DNA of 64,000 bases, taken from Hsuehochloa calcarea (taxonomy: Eukaryota > Streptophyta > Magnoliopsida > Poales > Poaceae). A model generated the notes under the pieces. That model had not been told where the DNA came from, did not search any database, and saw nothing but the letters and a program-made list of their open reading frames with translations. The position numbers and the translations under genes are program-made. Of the stretch, positions 34,240-46,030 are shown in pieces. The stretch covers positions 22,854,177 to 22,918,176 of the forward strand of contig CM070596.1 in NCBI GenBank assembly GCA_036346395.1. Direction: 5' to 3'. Positions within the stretch are counted from its first letter, which is position 1, and each line of letters opens with the position of its first letter.

Positions 34240-36927
34240 TCAAAACATCCATGCCTCAGTACTGGGATTTGAGATAAAAGATCTAGGTGTCCAGTACTGA
34301 GATGGACGATGCCTGGGAATAGCAAAAGAAGCAGCAGAAAGATGATTAGGCACAAAATCATAAGAATGGCCATGAGCACCACCTGGACCTCTCCAATACG
34401 ATCTACCAAAAGACCGATACTCCCCCTGTCTAGGTGTTACCCGTGGTCTATCCTCACGATATCCAAAACCAGACTGCTGTCTGGACCCACCAAAAGAGTC
34501 AACAAAGTTCTCTACAAACCTAGGCCTATATGTGGTATTTGAATAGGTTTGCTGGCTCTAGAGACTACACCTGAAGAAGAGACTCCTGTAATGGATCTCA
34601 AAGTGTTCACTCTCTCTTTCCTCTCAATTTTTGCTCTCCGGAAGCAAAACTCAACAGTGTGGCCCTCTTTCTTGCAGAAGGTGCAATGGTACTTGACCTT
34701 TTGAGGGGTCCATACTGGTGTAACAGAAGCACCTTTCTTGCTAGAAAGAGTTTGAGCGGAACCTACAGATTTAAAAGCAACCTTTGAAGTCTTAGAAGGT
34801 TCTTGCTCACACACACCACTTTTCACAACTCTAGCAGTCTTTGGTGGGTGATTCTTGGAAAGCTCTAGGGACTTAAAACCTAGGCCACTGTTTTTCACAC
34901 TCACCTTGGATTGATCTAGAATCAAGTTGAGTTTCTTTTTCCCGCTAGAAAACTTCTCAAGAGTCATTTTGAGATAATCATTCTCTTTTGCCAAAGCTCC
35001 ACAATTAGAGCACTTTTTCGAATTGATTACCTCAACATGTTTGCTCTTAAGAAGATCCACTTCCACTTTGAGAGCCTCACAAGACACACAATAGGACTCT
35101 CCAATCCTATTCAACTGCTCCTTAAATTTGACTCTAAAAGCCTCTTGTATCTTACCAATAATAGCTTCAACTTCAAAGATGCAACATACAAGAGGAAGAA
35201 TCAATGACTTTCTTAGAAGCAGTAAGAGACATGGATCTTTCAATTTTAGCTTTCTCTTCAAGCGTCTTGTTTAAAGCTTCAATCTCAATTGTAAGCTTAG
35301 GACAATTTTCACATGATGCAGCTCTAGAGTAAATGACCATTTCGGTCGACTCTTGCATTTTAATCCTATTGTTCTTACATTGAGAGCAAGTGTGACTAGC
35401 ATCAAACTTTTACAATTCTTTTAAAGAGCTATCCAGTTTTAATTCTAGCAAGGCACAATTTGAGCAAGTTAAGGGAATAGCATCCAAGGTAGTCACACCA
35501 AGCGGAATGGCATCCATGCAAACAGAACTAGACTTGAGAGCTTCTAGTTCGACAAGAGCATTTTCCAATTATTTTTCAACAGAGGAATGAGCATAATTTA
35601 AGCTTGACAATTCATTAAGCAAGCTAGAGCATGAATCACAGAAATCATCAGGATTAATGGATTTGAGCCTAACCACTTCTAGGTTCAAATTATCAATCAT
35701 AGTATCTTGTTTCTTAATCAATTTAACTTGTTTATGCATTTTTTGTTCAGCAAGCACCAAAGCCCTTTTCATGTCAGGAAGTGAAGGGCATACCTCATCG
35801 GGATCACTAAAAGGATCCTCGCTGTTGGAGGAGTCGCTGTCGTGGCTGTTCTTGGCCATGAAGCACATGCCAGTGAAATCACGTGACTTCTTCTTGCCAC
35901 GGGAGTCACTCCTGTCGTCCTCCGCCTCCGAGTCCACATCATCCATGCTTACATCCTCTAGAGCTTCAAGGACTCGGCTGACAAACTTGCGATAGTTTAT
36001 CTTCTTGGACTTAGCATCCCTCGCTTGAGGATGCCTTTGTGACTCCTTCTCCTCCTTGCCCTTCAGCTTGGGGCATCTAGAGCGAATGTGGTTCGGCTCA
36101 CCACATTCAAAGCATGTGATAGGTCCACCTCTCCTCCTATTCCTCACATTGTTGTACGCTCTTGTGAATTTGGTGGATAGGAGGGCTAAATCATCTTCTG
36201 TAGTCTCTCAAGTTGCTCATCGCTCAAAGAATGCAAAGGCATAAAGAAAAGCCGGATGAGCTAACATCAAAAGAATCGTAATATCTACCCTTAGATTGGT
36301 CGACCTCTAACGCCATCGACTGTTATGGGAGACGCGAGATAAAATCAATCTCATGCGTCTTCAACCTAGAGTAAAGCTTATCCATGGTAAGCTCACTCAT
36401 GACAGTGTTGTCATTTATGGCAGTGATCTTCATTCCCCAGACCTTCACATCCAAAGCACCCAAAAGCTGGCGTGCATTTTCAGACTCAGAGAATACAAGA
36501 TCAACAAGTAGCGGAGATCATGAAGAATTTTAGAAAATCTCCCCACACTCATCTAAAGATTCACCAGGTCTTTGCTCGATCTTGGAGTACGCTTTCTTGA
36601 GCTGGTTCTGTCTCACTTCCTTGATCGCAGTGGACCCCTCGTGATAATCACAAAGAGTCCGCCAGATCTCATGAGCAGACAGCAAATGAGCGACACGCTC
36701 AAACTCCGATCGACTAAGGCCTTGAATCAAAAAGTTTCGAGCCCTGCTGTTGTTCTCCACATCTGGAGTGATCAAATTGTCATCGGCTGGCACGACATAA
36801 GGATTTTTCACCTTAAGCCAAATTGCATGCCCTTGAGCCTCGATGTAGGCCTGCATTCGGGCCTTCCAATAAGCAAAATCAACTCCATCAAAAACATGTG
36901 GCTCGATTGAATATCATCGATCGCCAT
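34240..36927 (-). CDS. gag: Copia gag of gag-only element (frameshifted)
   Basis: The ATG at 36925-36927 follows the primer-binding site. 36856-36530 reads 'MQAYIEAQGHAIWLKVKNPYVVPADD…HEIWRTLCDYHEGSTAIKEVRQNQLKKAYSKIEQRPGESLDECGEIF', a copia Gag domain. 36147-35569 has CCHC knuckle CFECGEPNHIRSRC and acidic stretches. 35261-34512 has CxxC-rich coiled coil and CTFCKKEGHTVEFC. The last residues (QYW…PSTE) run through the conserved inverted repeat and end at TGA 34240-34242. Several one- or two-base shifts break the frame. It closely matches the layout of the gag at 21888-24770 and would supply structural protein only. Confidence 0.82.
34255..34301 (-). promoter_or_regulatory. Conserved inverted repeat at gag 3' end
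   Basis: Perfect 11-bp arms CTCAGTACTGG (34255-34265) and CCAGTACTGAG (34291-34301) around a 25-base loop. Confidence 0.65.
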
Positions 36928-36965
36928 GGCTCCAAAGACCGGTTAAGATCTATGAGAAGAGCTAA

Positions 36966-36980
36966 CCGGCTCTGATACCA
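36966..36980 (-). promoter_or_regulatory. Primer-binding site (tRNA-iMet type)
   Basis: TGGTATCAGAGCCGG on the minus strand, two bases from the 5' LTR end. Confidence 0.88.
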
Positions 36981-36982
36981 CT

Positions 36983-38865
36983 TGTAGGACCGTAAAGGCG
37001 ACTAGGGGGTGAATAGGCGCTTTCACAACTTTCTCGCCTAAATCAAATTCAACACGAACTTTACTTCTTTAGCTATGAAAGCTAAGAAGATCAGTAAGCG
37101 CACAGTGGAAGCCTTATGCTGAATTCGATAACCCCGATGACCACACGACACAAACGTGAAGACTTAATCTCAAAGGCGATCTGGGCACAGCGGTCCGACG
37201 GCTACCACAGCGGGATCGACTGTCGGTCAACCAATGATCGGCCCGAAGCAACTAATCGGCGGTCGGACCGGTCGACAATGTTCGACCAGAAGATCAATGA
37301 TGCGAACACAGGCGGTCGGACCGCCGTGGCAACACCGGTCTGACCGGTTCAGTCCAGAACTGAAAAACTCAACCCAAATCCAAAACGAAATTTGATCCAA
37401 CTTTTGATTCAACCAATGAATCTTGACCAAATTTCGAGCACACCTCCCTAATGATATTAGAGACCTATTTCTAGCGACGATCCGTCAGATCCACTTCGCA
37501 GAATCGACCTCTCAAGGATTTAACAAAGAAGTGCACAAACCCTAGAATTATGAAGATCTTGATTCAAGACTTGCTCGTGGGGGTTGATGATCTAGATGAC
37601 TCTAGGAGTATCCCCACACATCAAAGCAAGATAAAATAGTCCAAGGGACCAAGCATAAACCTTTGAATCAAGGAAGCACCAAAATCATCCAAAAAGGGAG
37701 AAGAACACAAAGGGAGCAAATGATCTTTCAATTAAGCATCACAAGATTGTTTGATCACACTAGATGCTTACAAAGCTTCTCCAACAAGGAGGGCAAGAGC
37801 TCACACAAGGAGCACACTCCAAACCCTAGCTTCTCCTCTCCTCTCCTCCAAACCCTAGAAAATGAGGAAGAATGCCAAATGAGTGCTTGAGAGAGTTTTC
37901 CATCTCCCCCTTTCTATTTATACTAGAGAGCTAGGGTTTCACTTTTGGGACCTCTTACACATGGGACCCACACACATAACTATTGAAGCAATCGCCTGCT
38001 TCACCACATGTAGGTTGATCAACGGTTCTCATCACGTCGCCAAGCCTCTCTTGTCCGAATCCCATCGGAACCTTCCAGAGACTCGCACTGATATCCGCAC
38101 CGCCTGATCCAACCAGCTGCACCGAACCACCCGTTCGATCCATCTTGCCCATCCTGCACCATGCTTGAGTCACACGACCTCACCCGGTATCCATGATCAT
38201 TCTGGACCTCAGCTCTCCAAGCGTAGTCCCGATCCACTCACCATTGACGTCGTTGACCTGCAAGCCACCTACACAGCAATAGACAAACAAACCGTTTCTG
38301 GGAACAAGTTCTTCACAACTTGACCCACATTAGTTCCACAATGCAATATACAACAATAAAGCATTGAACTTCATACATAAAACCCATTCAAATCAACTCA
38401 ATGCAAACTTGGCTAACCTTCAAGTCATTGCCGGTCTGACCGCCCCACAAGGCCGGTCCGACCGATTTCAGGCCGGTCGGACCGCTCCCACAACGGCGGT
38501 CGGACCAGTCAAAAAGACTTAGCCAAATTTCACTCAAAATTCAAACCTTCGAATTTTCAACTCAATAGAACTTTGACTGGAGCTCCAAAATGATGCGACC
38601 ACATCCAGAGACTCCCTCACCGCCTACACAACCTATTTTTGGATTAGCTCCAAAATCCACTTTTAGGTCGGCGGTCCGACCGGCACCCTTCGCCGGTCCG
38701 CCGTTCCACAGTGAGCGGTCCGACCGCCCCACACCACCGGTCAGACCGCCTGTGGTCTGACAGCTTGAAGCAAACCCCGAAAATGCGAGATTTTGCAAAC
38801 CAACAAAGCCATTGCCAATTGACTCATCATCCTGAGATCGTGCACATATCCTCACGATATCCACA
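36983..38865 (-). repeat. 5' LTR of gag-only copia element
   Basis: Plus-orientation ends TGTAGGACCG and GATATCCACA. Palindromes at 38432-38442, 38454-38464, 38474-38484 and 38672-38682 among others. Its promoter would drive the minus-strand transcript; the best TATA-like sequence on that strand is TATAAATAG near 37915. Confidence 0.9.
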
Positions 38866-38870
38866 GTCAT

Positions 38871-39104
38871 CTACCCAATCCAATCCACGATCCGATCAGA
38901 TCTCACTTGCATGCGGGTCCATTTGTCAGGTCAACCCACGGTCAACTCAGCCGCATGAGCTCAGTCCACTGTGGACCAGCACGCCTCTGTGGACTTGGTC
39001 TATGGACAATAGCCCCACATGTTAGCCTCTAAGCTTTTCCCGAATATCTTTTTATTCCAAAAATCCCCTCTACCCCACATTCATACACTCAGCTACTTAG
39101 GAAT
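38871..39104. other. Host sequence right of copia insertion
   Basis: Continues the C-rich host sequence of 30525-30927. Nothing recognised. Confidence 0.35.
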
Positions 39105-39777
39105 CTAAGACTACGACCAGTTCCGCAGAGTCTACGACCACTTCAAGAAGGCCTACGACCAGTTCCACAAGACTCAATGAGCACAGGACTCGTTGGACAC
39201 AATCTACGACCGAGATAGCATGGACTCCTCAAGACCACCCCAGACTGATCCCACGACTGTGTCTTCAACCAGAGATACGCGATATAAATAGTGAATAAGG
39301 TGCTGCATCACCGTTTTGGGTCTAATAGAGCCTTGTAAGCGTGTGGAGGTCGGAGCCCAGGTTGTGTACGTCTCTTCCCACGGCCGCACAATCCTAGGTC
39401 GACCTCCTCACGTCCCCCTATATATATATACAGTAGCCGTCATAGTTTAGGGTGGGTTTTTTCTTTGAGATTATTACGCTTAGCGATCTCGCCAAGACGT
39501 TGGTTGAGGAACCCCACATTGTGAGCTTCATCTATATTCGCAATACAATATCAGATTGCATCTTCTACTTTCTTGCTTGTGTTCTCGATTCGCATGCAGG
39601 AGATGGCCTTCTTGGCGAGGCCAACCGCGTTTGGCACAGTTGATAACCATCGGAGCAGTGGTGTCGTGATTGCGAGGGGTTTGATCTGTTTTGGTCGGAG
39701 CCTTCGGATCATCAACATCGAGTTCTCCACAATCGACTTATCAGTACCTTTCGGAAGATCGGGCCACCGTCATATCA
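39105..39777 (+). repeat. Diverged LTR copy, inverted relative to 46031-46973
   Basis: Shares in reverse complement several blocks with the solo LTR at 46031-46973: TACGACCA-rich repeats, a stretch around CATGGACTCCTCAAGACCACC, the TATATATATA box with GTCGACCTCCTCACG before it, and the end GATCGGGCC(A/G)CCGT. The left terminus is not found, and the right end (CATATCA) abuts copia integrase sequence, so this may be the 5' LTR of an element with its front half deleted. Confidence 0.65.
39419..39432 (+). promoter_or_regulatory. TATA box in LTR copy
   Basis: CTATATATATATACAG, matching the equivalent TATATATATA on the minus strand near 46354-46365 in the solo LTR. Confidence 0.6.
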
Positions 39778-40895
39778 GTTCCTACTTCTAGGGGAAGCGG
39801 TCTCTACGGTAGTCTATCTCATCAACCATCAACCCTCTTCCATGGTTCAGGGCAAGTATCCTAGTGAGGTCCTGTACAGAGTACCTGCTTGCTATGATCA
39901 TCTTTGTATCTTTGGTTGTGTCTGTTATATCCTTCTAGCACCTCATGAGCGCACAAAGCTGAGCCCTTAGTCAGTTGAGTGTGTCTTCTGGATTATAGTA
40001 CTGAGCATAAGGGTTATCATTGATATGATTCCTCAACACATTGCATTTGCATCTCTCGTGATGTGACCTTTGATGTGGGTCAACCCTTCTTTTTTATCAT
40101 CATTCTGCACATCCACTCCTTCAACATATTCCATCTCTTTTTTTTGTGTCTACCTTACATTCCTTCACGACTTGCCTTCTTCAGATACACCTTCTCCACA
40201 TGTTTCAACTTCTACTGTGTCTCTGCCATCAACTCCACCAGTTTCTGACACTTCCACTTTTCCCTTTCACTATACTCGCTGATAGACAGTTCCTTCTGAT
40301 CCTCAGACTTCCATTCCTTTTGAACCTTCTGATTCTCAATCCTCCTCTCCTCCACTTGACCCTCTAGCCAGTACCACAGACTCTGACAATTGTTATACTA
40401 CATCACGGCATGCCCTATGTGATCGTTTCTCTCTTCAGGAGCTAGAGATATGGGGTTTTCCTTGTGCTTGTGTAGTATCTGAGTCGAGTACCTATCAGAA
40501 GGCAGCCAGTATACCTGAGTGGCACTTGGCTATGACTGAGGAGCTTATAACATTAGAGTCTACAAGTACTTGGATATTGTCCCACTACCATCTGGAGCTA
40601 AGCCTAAAACTTGCAAGTGGGTGTGCAAAGTAAAGACCAAGTCAGATGGTTTAGTAGAGCGATACTATGCTCGTCTTGTTGCAAGAAGTTTTTAGCAAAC
40701 ATAAGGTCGAGATTATGATGAGACTTTTGCTTAAACTGCTCATATGACTATAGTCTATACCGTCATTGCTTTTGCAGCTGTACGCTCAATGACTATATCT
40801 AATATGGATGTCAAGAATGCTTTTCTTCATAATGATCTACATGAAGAGGTCTATATGCAACCACCCCTCGGTGCTGAGGCTCCTACAGGCTATGT
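39778..40895 (+). pseudogene. Copia integrase-RT fragment
   Basis: Plus-strand pieces read 'EAVSTVVYLINHQPSSMVQGKYPSEVLYRVPACYDHLCIFGCVCYILLAPHERTKLSP' (integrase C-terminal side), then decayed linker, then RT text 'VRSMTISNMDVKNAFLHNDLHEEVYMQPPLGAEAPTGYV' at about 40744-40895. Many stops and shifts. RT is cut before its YVDD motif by an LTR starting TGTCAGACCC. It is a different copia lineage from the other two, judging by the RT text. Confidence 0.8.
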
Positions 40896-41259
40896 GTCAG
40901 ACCCTGGGCTTGGAATACCCGAAGCCCTCGTGTGTGTACCGTACTAATCCCATAAACAGTAACTAGTACACACATCTACAACATTAGAATACACATCCAT
41001 ACACATTATAAATACAACATGAAACAAATATGGTACTTCACTTAATCGATTACATCACAAATGTATATTACATGGCCGACGGCCAAATTAAAAGACAATT
41101 ATTAGAAGTAGCAAGTTAAATAGCAGAAGTATATTAAACAAAACACCAAAAGTCCAGTGGTATACCCATCCAAACACTTAGGCAACCGACAAGGTAAGAC
41201 TCTAGCAAGACCCGTCTCCATACCTTCAGTACCGAGAACAAAGAAGGTGTCATCCAGAA
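40896..41259 (-). repeat. Gypsy-type LTR remnant (third family), left part
   Basis: Begins TGTCAGACCCTGGG and contains 'CTAATCCCATAAACAGTAACTAGTACACAC', matching in layout the starts of the other two large LTR families here (TGTCGG(G)ACC…, CCCATGATCAGTAGCTAG…). It is interrupted at 41259 by a solo LTR and resumes at 45364. Confidence 0.6.
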
Positions 41260-44200
41260 TGTCGGACCCGGGAGTAACACCCCAGAATCCTCTGTGCATT
41301 TCTGAACTAGTCCCATGATCAGTAGCTAGTTCACACAGTAAACAGATATGGTAACATCCATAAATCGCACAACTTTATTAATAAATATTAGAGTTGATTA
41401 CAAGAAAGGCTTACAAGCCAACATTAAACAAACACAGCGGAAGACAAAGAAGTAGTGGAGTCCAGCTGATCTGCCACAGGCAATCGACTGGGGTAGCGGC
41501 CTAGTTGTCGAGATCCGAAGTCCTTCTCCTCTGAAATTTATTTGCATGAAGCAAGGGTGAGCACAACTACCGTGCTCGCAAGTTACACCCAATAACAGAG
41601 TTAATGCATGCATGGATATATCAAAGGAAGGCTTATTGGTTGAATTTGCATAAAGCAATATTTTCTTTAAATATTTGTACTAAGTTCCAAAGCAGTTATT
41701 CTATAACTAGAATTCATTTTAATAAATTCTCAAGTTTTATAGTAGGATAACCTCCATATGAAACATGGTGATGGATACCCTCCTATCACATGGCTAACCG
41801 CCCAATTTTATCACAAGGATTAACCATCCTCAAATCATTTGTAAAAATCTTTTGAAATCAAAACCAAAGTCTAACTTTGAGTGGCTTTGCTTAGCATGTC
41901 CATGACCGTGGACACGGCTATTGAATAGTTTTACACTCTGCGGAGGTTGTACAACTTTACCCACAAGAGATAATCAACTTTTAATGTCCGTCGACACACT
42001 TCGTAGGTGTGCGACTAAGTGATTATCACGAGACCTTTACAATGCGTCATTCCAAAGTAGTCATGCCCGCTAAGGTTTCACTTCCTTTGGATTAACCATC
42101 CGCTAGAAGCCCCCTCTTGCGCCAATAAGGTTTCACTTCCATTGGGTTAACCACCCGCCGGAAACCCCCTCTTGCACCAAGTGGGAATACTGTCTAACCG
42201 ACACCCACACACCAAAATGGCACAACTAACAATGGAACGTTGCAAATTATTCAGCCTAGCCTGTCCCATTCCAGACTTGTGGTAGTACGGTGGAGCTTTG
42301 CAAGATGCGGCTCGAAGACCGGTCCTTAACTGACTTGGGCGACTTCCAAAATAACCCCTGAGTCTCAATCCTACCCGGATTGAACCCGTGCATAAACCTG
42401 CACCCACCAAGCATCCATTTCGCCCAAGTACAAACCAACTTTTCATTTTTGCTTTTCAAAGTCATTTGTAAAATCTTCCATGACAAACCAATGTCATAGG
42501 CTTTTAAACAATAGTTGATTATTTGGGCCAAATTCCCAGAACTGAACATTTTTTGTCTAAGCATATCTAAGCATAATTTTTCCCAAAATGTTCTGGTTTG
42601 TACTACTGCATAAACCATATTTTTATCTAATGTGTCAAGGTATGTTTCATTCAACAGCAAAGTTGGCTATACAATGGCAATGGGAATAACTATAATTTTA
42701 AAAATAGGTATTTAAATTACTTTAATAGAAATAGCATGCAATAATAATTTAAAACAGAATTTAAATAATTTGAAATATTGGGATCAAATATGATCAAAGG
42801 TATAACTTGCCTTGCTTGGTTATGTTGTTCTCAAGCGGTCGAAATCCGGATGTCAAAGTCGCCGAAATCTATCTGTAAACGATCCAAATTCAAATAGCAT
42901 TCAAATGAAATCCAAATAACAACCAAAAATTAAGAAATAAATACTGGAAGTAAGATATCGACTTTATATTAATATAGGGATTTGAATCGACGAAATCGGA
43001 GTTCGTATGAGGGAGAACGAAATTCCAGAAGGGAGAGTGAATAGTAGTTTGCATGGCACTATTCATTCCCATGCGTACGTGAATAGTAGAAAGAATAGAA
43101 CAAAGGGCCGTGTCGGCGATAGGAAGGAGAGGTGACCGCGAACAACGAAAATGGAATCTTGGGAATGAGACGGACCCAATGGTGGTGATCGCGTCATGGC
43201 GGAGGTCTAGCGCGTGTGGCGCGCAAAGCGATATAAGGTGAATAGTAGCGCGGAGAGCCGATAATGATTTGGAGAAAGGAAGGTAGCACAATGTAGAGCA
43301 TCGCGAGGTGAAACTAACAGTAGTGACGACATCGCCAATGGATCAAAAGCGGCGCCGAAAATGACGACGAAGATGGTTGGTCTCCTGCGGAAAATTCTTG
43401 GTTGCGCGAAAAGAGAGCGGCGAACTCTAGGGATAGGAAGGGAAACCGAGGGGCGCGGCGACTTGATGGTTCGGAAAAAGACTGACCGAGGAGGGAGAAC
43501 GGAGGTGACAAAATTGGGTACGTGCATGTGTGTAGGGTACTGTTCATGCATACATGAATAGTAAATATCGCGGAAGAATTTGCCGCGCCGGTGATAGGAA
43601 GGGAGATGTGGCCGGCGAACAACAAAAATGGAACCCCGGCGAGGTACTCTACCCGATGGTAGTGGCGGTTCGGCCGGCGACGACTGGTGGCGGCGATTAC
43701 GCGCAAGTAGAATAAACCGCTAAAATATAATAAAAACTCAAAATTACAAAATAAATACTGAAAAATAAAGGATGATTTTAGATGATTTTACGAGCAAGAA
43801 TTATCGGATTCGGAGTTTGCAATAGAGAGTAAGAATTTTTGGAATGATTTTCACATCCATTTAATTTGCTACAGTATACACATGACTAATAAAATGCTAC
43901 TGTTCTTCTTCTCCTGTGAACCGAAGCAACAGAGAGGCATAATGGCCATGGCGCCGGGGAAAGGAAAAGGGAAAGTGGCCGGAAAATTACCAAAATGGAT
44001 TGCCGACGTCGAGACGAAGCTAATGGTGGTGACGGCGTGGTCGGGGACGACCGGCGACGGCAGCGGCGGCGCACGGTGGTGGTCGGCCATGGGAGGGGTC
44101 AGGGGCTCCGGCGATCTTTCGACGAAGCGAAGCCATGGACGCGTAGTGTATGACGTCGCGGTGCCGGTGGTGGTGACGAAATTGGCGGCGCTCCACCGGA

Positions 44201-45358
44201 GGCGACGCACGGGAGGAAGAACGAAGAACTGCCGGCGAACTTCAAATCGCAACTGTGGCTAAACTAGGGAAGAGGAGGAGATCTTTGGGGGTGAGTTGGG
44301 GGTGGAGAGGAGCTCTGGTGGTCGGTTTTATAGGGAGGGTGGCGGATTGATGGAAATTCGTGAGACAAAAGCACAATTTTGGTGCAATAATGAGACGGAG
44401 AAAAATGGAAACTGCACTTAATTGAGAGGAATAACCGCCAATTGATGGTGTAGTAATGTAGAGGAAGTTAATCTGAACATTTGGGTTCAAGCGGATTTGA
44501 ATTTGGAGCTTTGAGTGAGGAGAAACGAGGAGAGGCGAGGCGACCATTAATGGCGGCTTAGGAGCTCTCGGTTGCCATGATGGCGGCATGGTGGCGGTGG
44601 CCGTGGCCGGATAGGGGCGGCGGGGTGAGGGTGGCGGCGGGGTGGCCTCTGGCCGCCAAGGGCTGGTGTGGCTGGTTGTCATGGAAGACTAAGGAAGAAA
44701 GAAATTTACAGAGGAAGAAGGAAGCTCGGTTTGGTCTTGAGGAAGAAGATGAAGTTGAGAAAGAGATAAAAGAGAGGAGGGGGGTATTAAACTAAGAAAG
44801 AAAGAAGAGAAAAATGGCAGTGCATTGGAAATTTTGTGGGGGTTAAGCGTGCTCTGGCTGGGGGGGTGGGTGACCTTTGGGAACCCATTTCTGATTTTTC
44901 ATTTTTTTAAATTTTCGAAATTCAAATTAAGCCACAAATTGAACACCTTTTAAAATATAGTAAATAGAGTTTAAAAATTTTAGAAAAATTCATAAAAATT
45001 ATTAGAATTATTTTGAACTTAATAAAAATAATTACAACTTAAAGTTGGCTTTTATTTTTGATTTTATTTTCTAGAAAATAGGAAAACCCTTTTTAAATAC
45101 CAGAAATCCCAGAAATTAATTAAAACTTTATTTTTCAATTTAAATCCAATAAAATCACAGAAAATCAAATAAACTTAATAAACTTTCTTTTTGACATTAA
45201 AACCAAGAAATCAAATAATAATTATTATTATTTACTTTTAACAGCGAAAACTCTTTTTAGGTTACAGAAAATCAAGAAAATTCTTTGGCAACCAGAAAAT
45301 CAAATAAAATAATAACTTTATTTATTTTATTTTGGTAACAGAACTTTGGGATGTTACA
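41260..45358 (-). mobile_element. Solo LTR, 4.1 kb, gypsy, TSD CAGAA
   Basis: Plus-orientation ends TGTCGGACCCGGG and GGGATGTTACA, flanked by perfect CAGAA (41255-41259; 45359-45363). Homologous to 920-5126 in opposite orientation. Contains the conserved block at 41890-42055, GAATAGTA-rich repeats (43025-43570), GC-rich sections with spurious open frames (43880-44680) and an AT-rich end. No internal retroelement DNA remains. Confidence 0.92.
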
Positions 45359-45363
45359 CAGAA

Positions 45364-45757
45364 TAGGTTCATCCTCATACTCTGATCAACAATTTAAGCA
45401 AGATGGAGTACATTTTGTACTCAACAAGACTTGTAGTGTATCCTTGCAACATAATTATATATGCAAGGCTATTAAAAGATGATGCTCTACTCTACAAGTT
45501 ATTTTCAGCATTAAGTAAGTTTTATTTGCAATAACATTATGCAATAGTTTGTAACGGAATCTATAAAGAGCAGTTGACATATATCGAAATAACAAGTATG
45601 TAACTTAATAATAACAAAATCACAACCCTCCTTGGATTCATGTATGCACGATGTTGTATGCTTGTTTATAAATTGCAAGATGTCTTTAACATGACAAGGG
45701 ATAATTGCATTAGAAAATGACACTACCATACCGCAATGAAATTAAATAGTATACCCA
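45364..45757 (-). repeat. Gypsy-type LTR remnant, right part
   Basis: Continues the LTR cut at 41259: 'GATGGAGTACATTTTGTACTCAACAAGAC' corresponds to the 'GAGTACATAAAGTACTCAGCAAGTC' landmark of 47990-48015. The far end is not identifiable. Confidence 0.5.
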
Positions 45758-46025
45758 GGTTCATCTCAGATGGAAAAGACCACACACTACCACCGACTTT
45801 TCAGACCGAAATGATCACACTCTGTCACGCCACCTTTTCAGACCAAAAAGACCGCACCCTGTGATGCCACACATTACCAACTTCTCAGAATGAAATGATA
45901 ACACACTGCGACGCCACCTTTCAAACCGAAATGACTACACTCTGCCATGCCATACACTGTAAGCTTTTTAGAAAAAAAAATGACAATACACTACCACGCT
46001 ACCTTTTCAAAACAAAATGGCCACA
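45758..46025 (+). repeat. Tandem array of TTTTCAGACCGAAATGACCACAC units (left part)
   Basis: About six imperfect units alternating between roughly 37 and 46 bases, each with TTTTCAGACC(G/A)AAATGA…CACACYCTG…GCCACC. The array is split by a solo LTR and continues at 46979. Confidence 0.85.
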
Positions 46026-46030
46026 CCCTA

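Larger units (their letters stand above)
30928..38870 (-). mobile_element. Gag-only copia element, TSD GTCAT
   Basis: GTCAT at 30928-30932 and 38866-38870 flanks a 7.9-kb element on the minus strand. LTRs are 30933-32825 (3') and 36983-38865 (5'). The internal region has primer-binding site, gag and about 1.4 kb of noncoding 3' sequence ending in a polypurine tract; protease, integrase, RT and RNase H are absent. The LTR family is that of 7815-9623. It is a non-autonomous derivative that would depend on enzymes from a complete relative. Confidence 0.92.

Noticed and set aside
39778..40895. Pararetrovirus-like or envelope gene content
   Set aside because: Only copia integrase and RT text is present. 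No movement protein, coat protein or envelope-like sequence was seen anywhere in the window.
43869..44795. Open frames of 126-146 codons in the 4.1-kb solo LTR
   Set aside because: GC-rich LTR segment with frames on both strands and no recognisable domain.
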